A stretch of DNA of 64,000 nt. It comes from Crotophaga sulcirostris (lineage: Eukaryota; Chordata; Aves; Cuculiformes; Crotophagidae). This document shows, piece after piece, positions 63,601 through 64,000 of the stretch. Both the position numbers and the translations under genes were made by a program. Within the stretch, counting starts at the first letter, position 1. Every line of letters starts with the position of its first letter. The stretch lies in the NCBI GenBank assembly GCA_013397455.1, contig VYZB01000024.1:2524934-2588933 (forward strand). The letters are read 5' to 3'. The notes under the pieces were generated by a model. The model was not told the DNA's origin. It searched no databases and worked only from the letters and a program-made list of their open reading frames with translations.

Positions 63601-64000
63601 CTGAATTACTGCAGTGCTAACGCCAGTGCAAACCAGTGATTTCAATGAGGGTAAAACTGGTGCAGCACAGTCCTGGCACTGCCCATGAGCTTACTGAAGA
63701 AACTTTATTTGCAAATGATTCATCAGTGTAAAACAAACTCATCCTCTTGAAGGCGAACACATGTTCCTGAACCCAAGTCACAGTTATTCCCTGCCTCAAA
63801 GGAAGATCACACCGGCCTTTGCTCACAGGCACAGGACACTGAATGTTTCAAACAGCCAGCTGGATCCTTCATTAGATGAAGGGCTTCTAGGCAAGATGAT
63901 GACAGCTTTCACAAGAGCACCTTACCTAGCACAGAAGATGCACTAGAAAACTCTGAAGACATGACTACTAGGCACTGGCCAGTGATTTTCTCTTAGAAGT
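54643..64000 (-). other. CALCR: CALCR intron upstream of the TM3 exon (at least 9.3 kb, open at window edge)
   Basis: I searched the minus strand for the TM1/TM2 exon (motifs like QRVTLHKNMF and LVEVVPNGELV) and for the hormone-binding domain (CNRTWDGW, CPDYFPDF) and found none. The interval is therefore taken as intron. It contains a purine run with GA repeats at 56,058-56,103, an 11-base G run at 63,544-63,554, a TATA-like motif at about 60,608-60,617 in a small CpG-bearing patch, and otherwise AT-rich sequence with short chance frames. Confidence 0.7.
56058..56103 (+). repeat. Purine tract with (GA)n
   Basis: This is an uninterrupted A/G run containing A10, then about seven GA units, then AAAG-type sequence. 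It is intronic, with the pyrimidine strand as the sense strand of CALCR. Confidence 0.85.

Noticed and set aside
1..64000. CRISPR arrays, bacterial operons, tRNA or rRNA genes
   Set aside because: The window is vertebrate nuclear DNA by its CR1 elements and spliced receptor gene. No spaced repeats, cloverleaf boxes or rRNA sequences were seen.

Overview
The window looks like part of a bird genome. It has four loci of CR1-type LINE retrotransposons, with the typical avian CR1 3' tails (repeats of an ATTCTGTG/ATTCTATG-like unit), AT-rich noncoding DNA and multi-kilobase introns. One gene is supported: the 3' half of a class B (secretin-family) G-protein-coupled receptor on the minus strand, best identified as the calcitonin receptor, CALCR. 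The species cannot be named from the sequence.

Layout. Positions 1 to about 33,440 are downstream of the gene. No confident gene was found there; the stretch holds all four CR1 loci (about 2.1-3.3 kb, 6.9-7.3 kb, 13.7-15.1 kb and 22.2-23.1 kb), one unrecognised long open frame (3,400-4,197, minus) and a false-looking 78-bp duplication around a single N (27,584-27,740). From 33,497 to 54,642 six exons run right to left. They encode, in order, TM3 and ICL2; TM4 and ECL2; ECL2 and TM5; TM5-ICL3-TM6-ECL3; a 42-bp TM7 exon; and helix 8 plus the C-terminal tail and stop. All splice sites are GT-AG and the phases join exactly (154+61+67+219+42+222 = 765 nt, 254 residues plus stop). The extracellular domain, TM1 and TM2 were not found and should lie beyond position 64,000. 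From 54,643 to the right edge is intron.

The receptor would act at the plasma membrane, coupling calcitonin (or amylin, when paired with RAMP proteins) mainly to Gs. The paralogue CALCRL is the main alternative. TM3-TM5 and the KRQW/QWxQR tail motifs favour CALCR, while TM6-TM7 and the far C-terminus share residues with CALCRL, probably ancestral ones.

No RNA gene, CRISPR array, prokaryotic feature or confident viral element was seen. Sequence defects are an 81-N gap inside a purine satellite (35,302-35,382) and the single N at 27,662.
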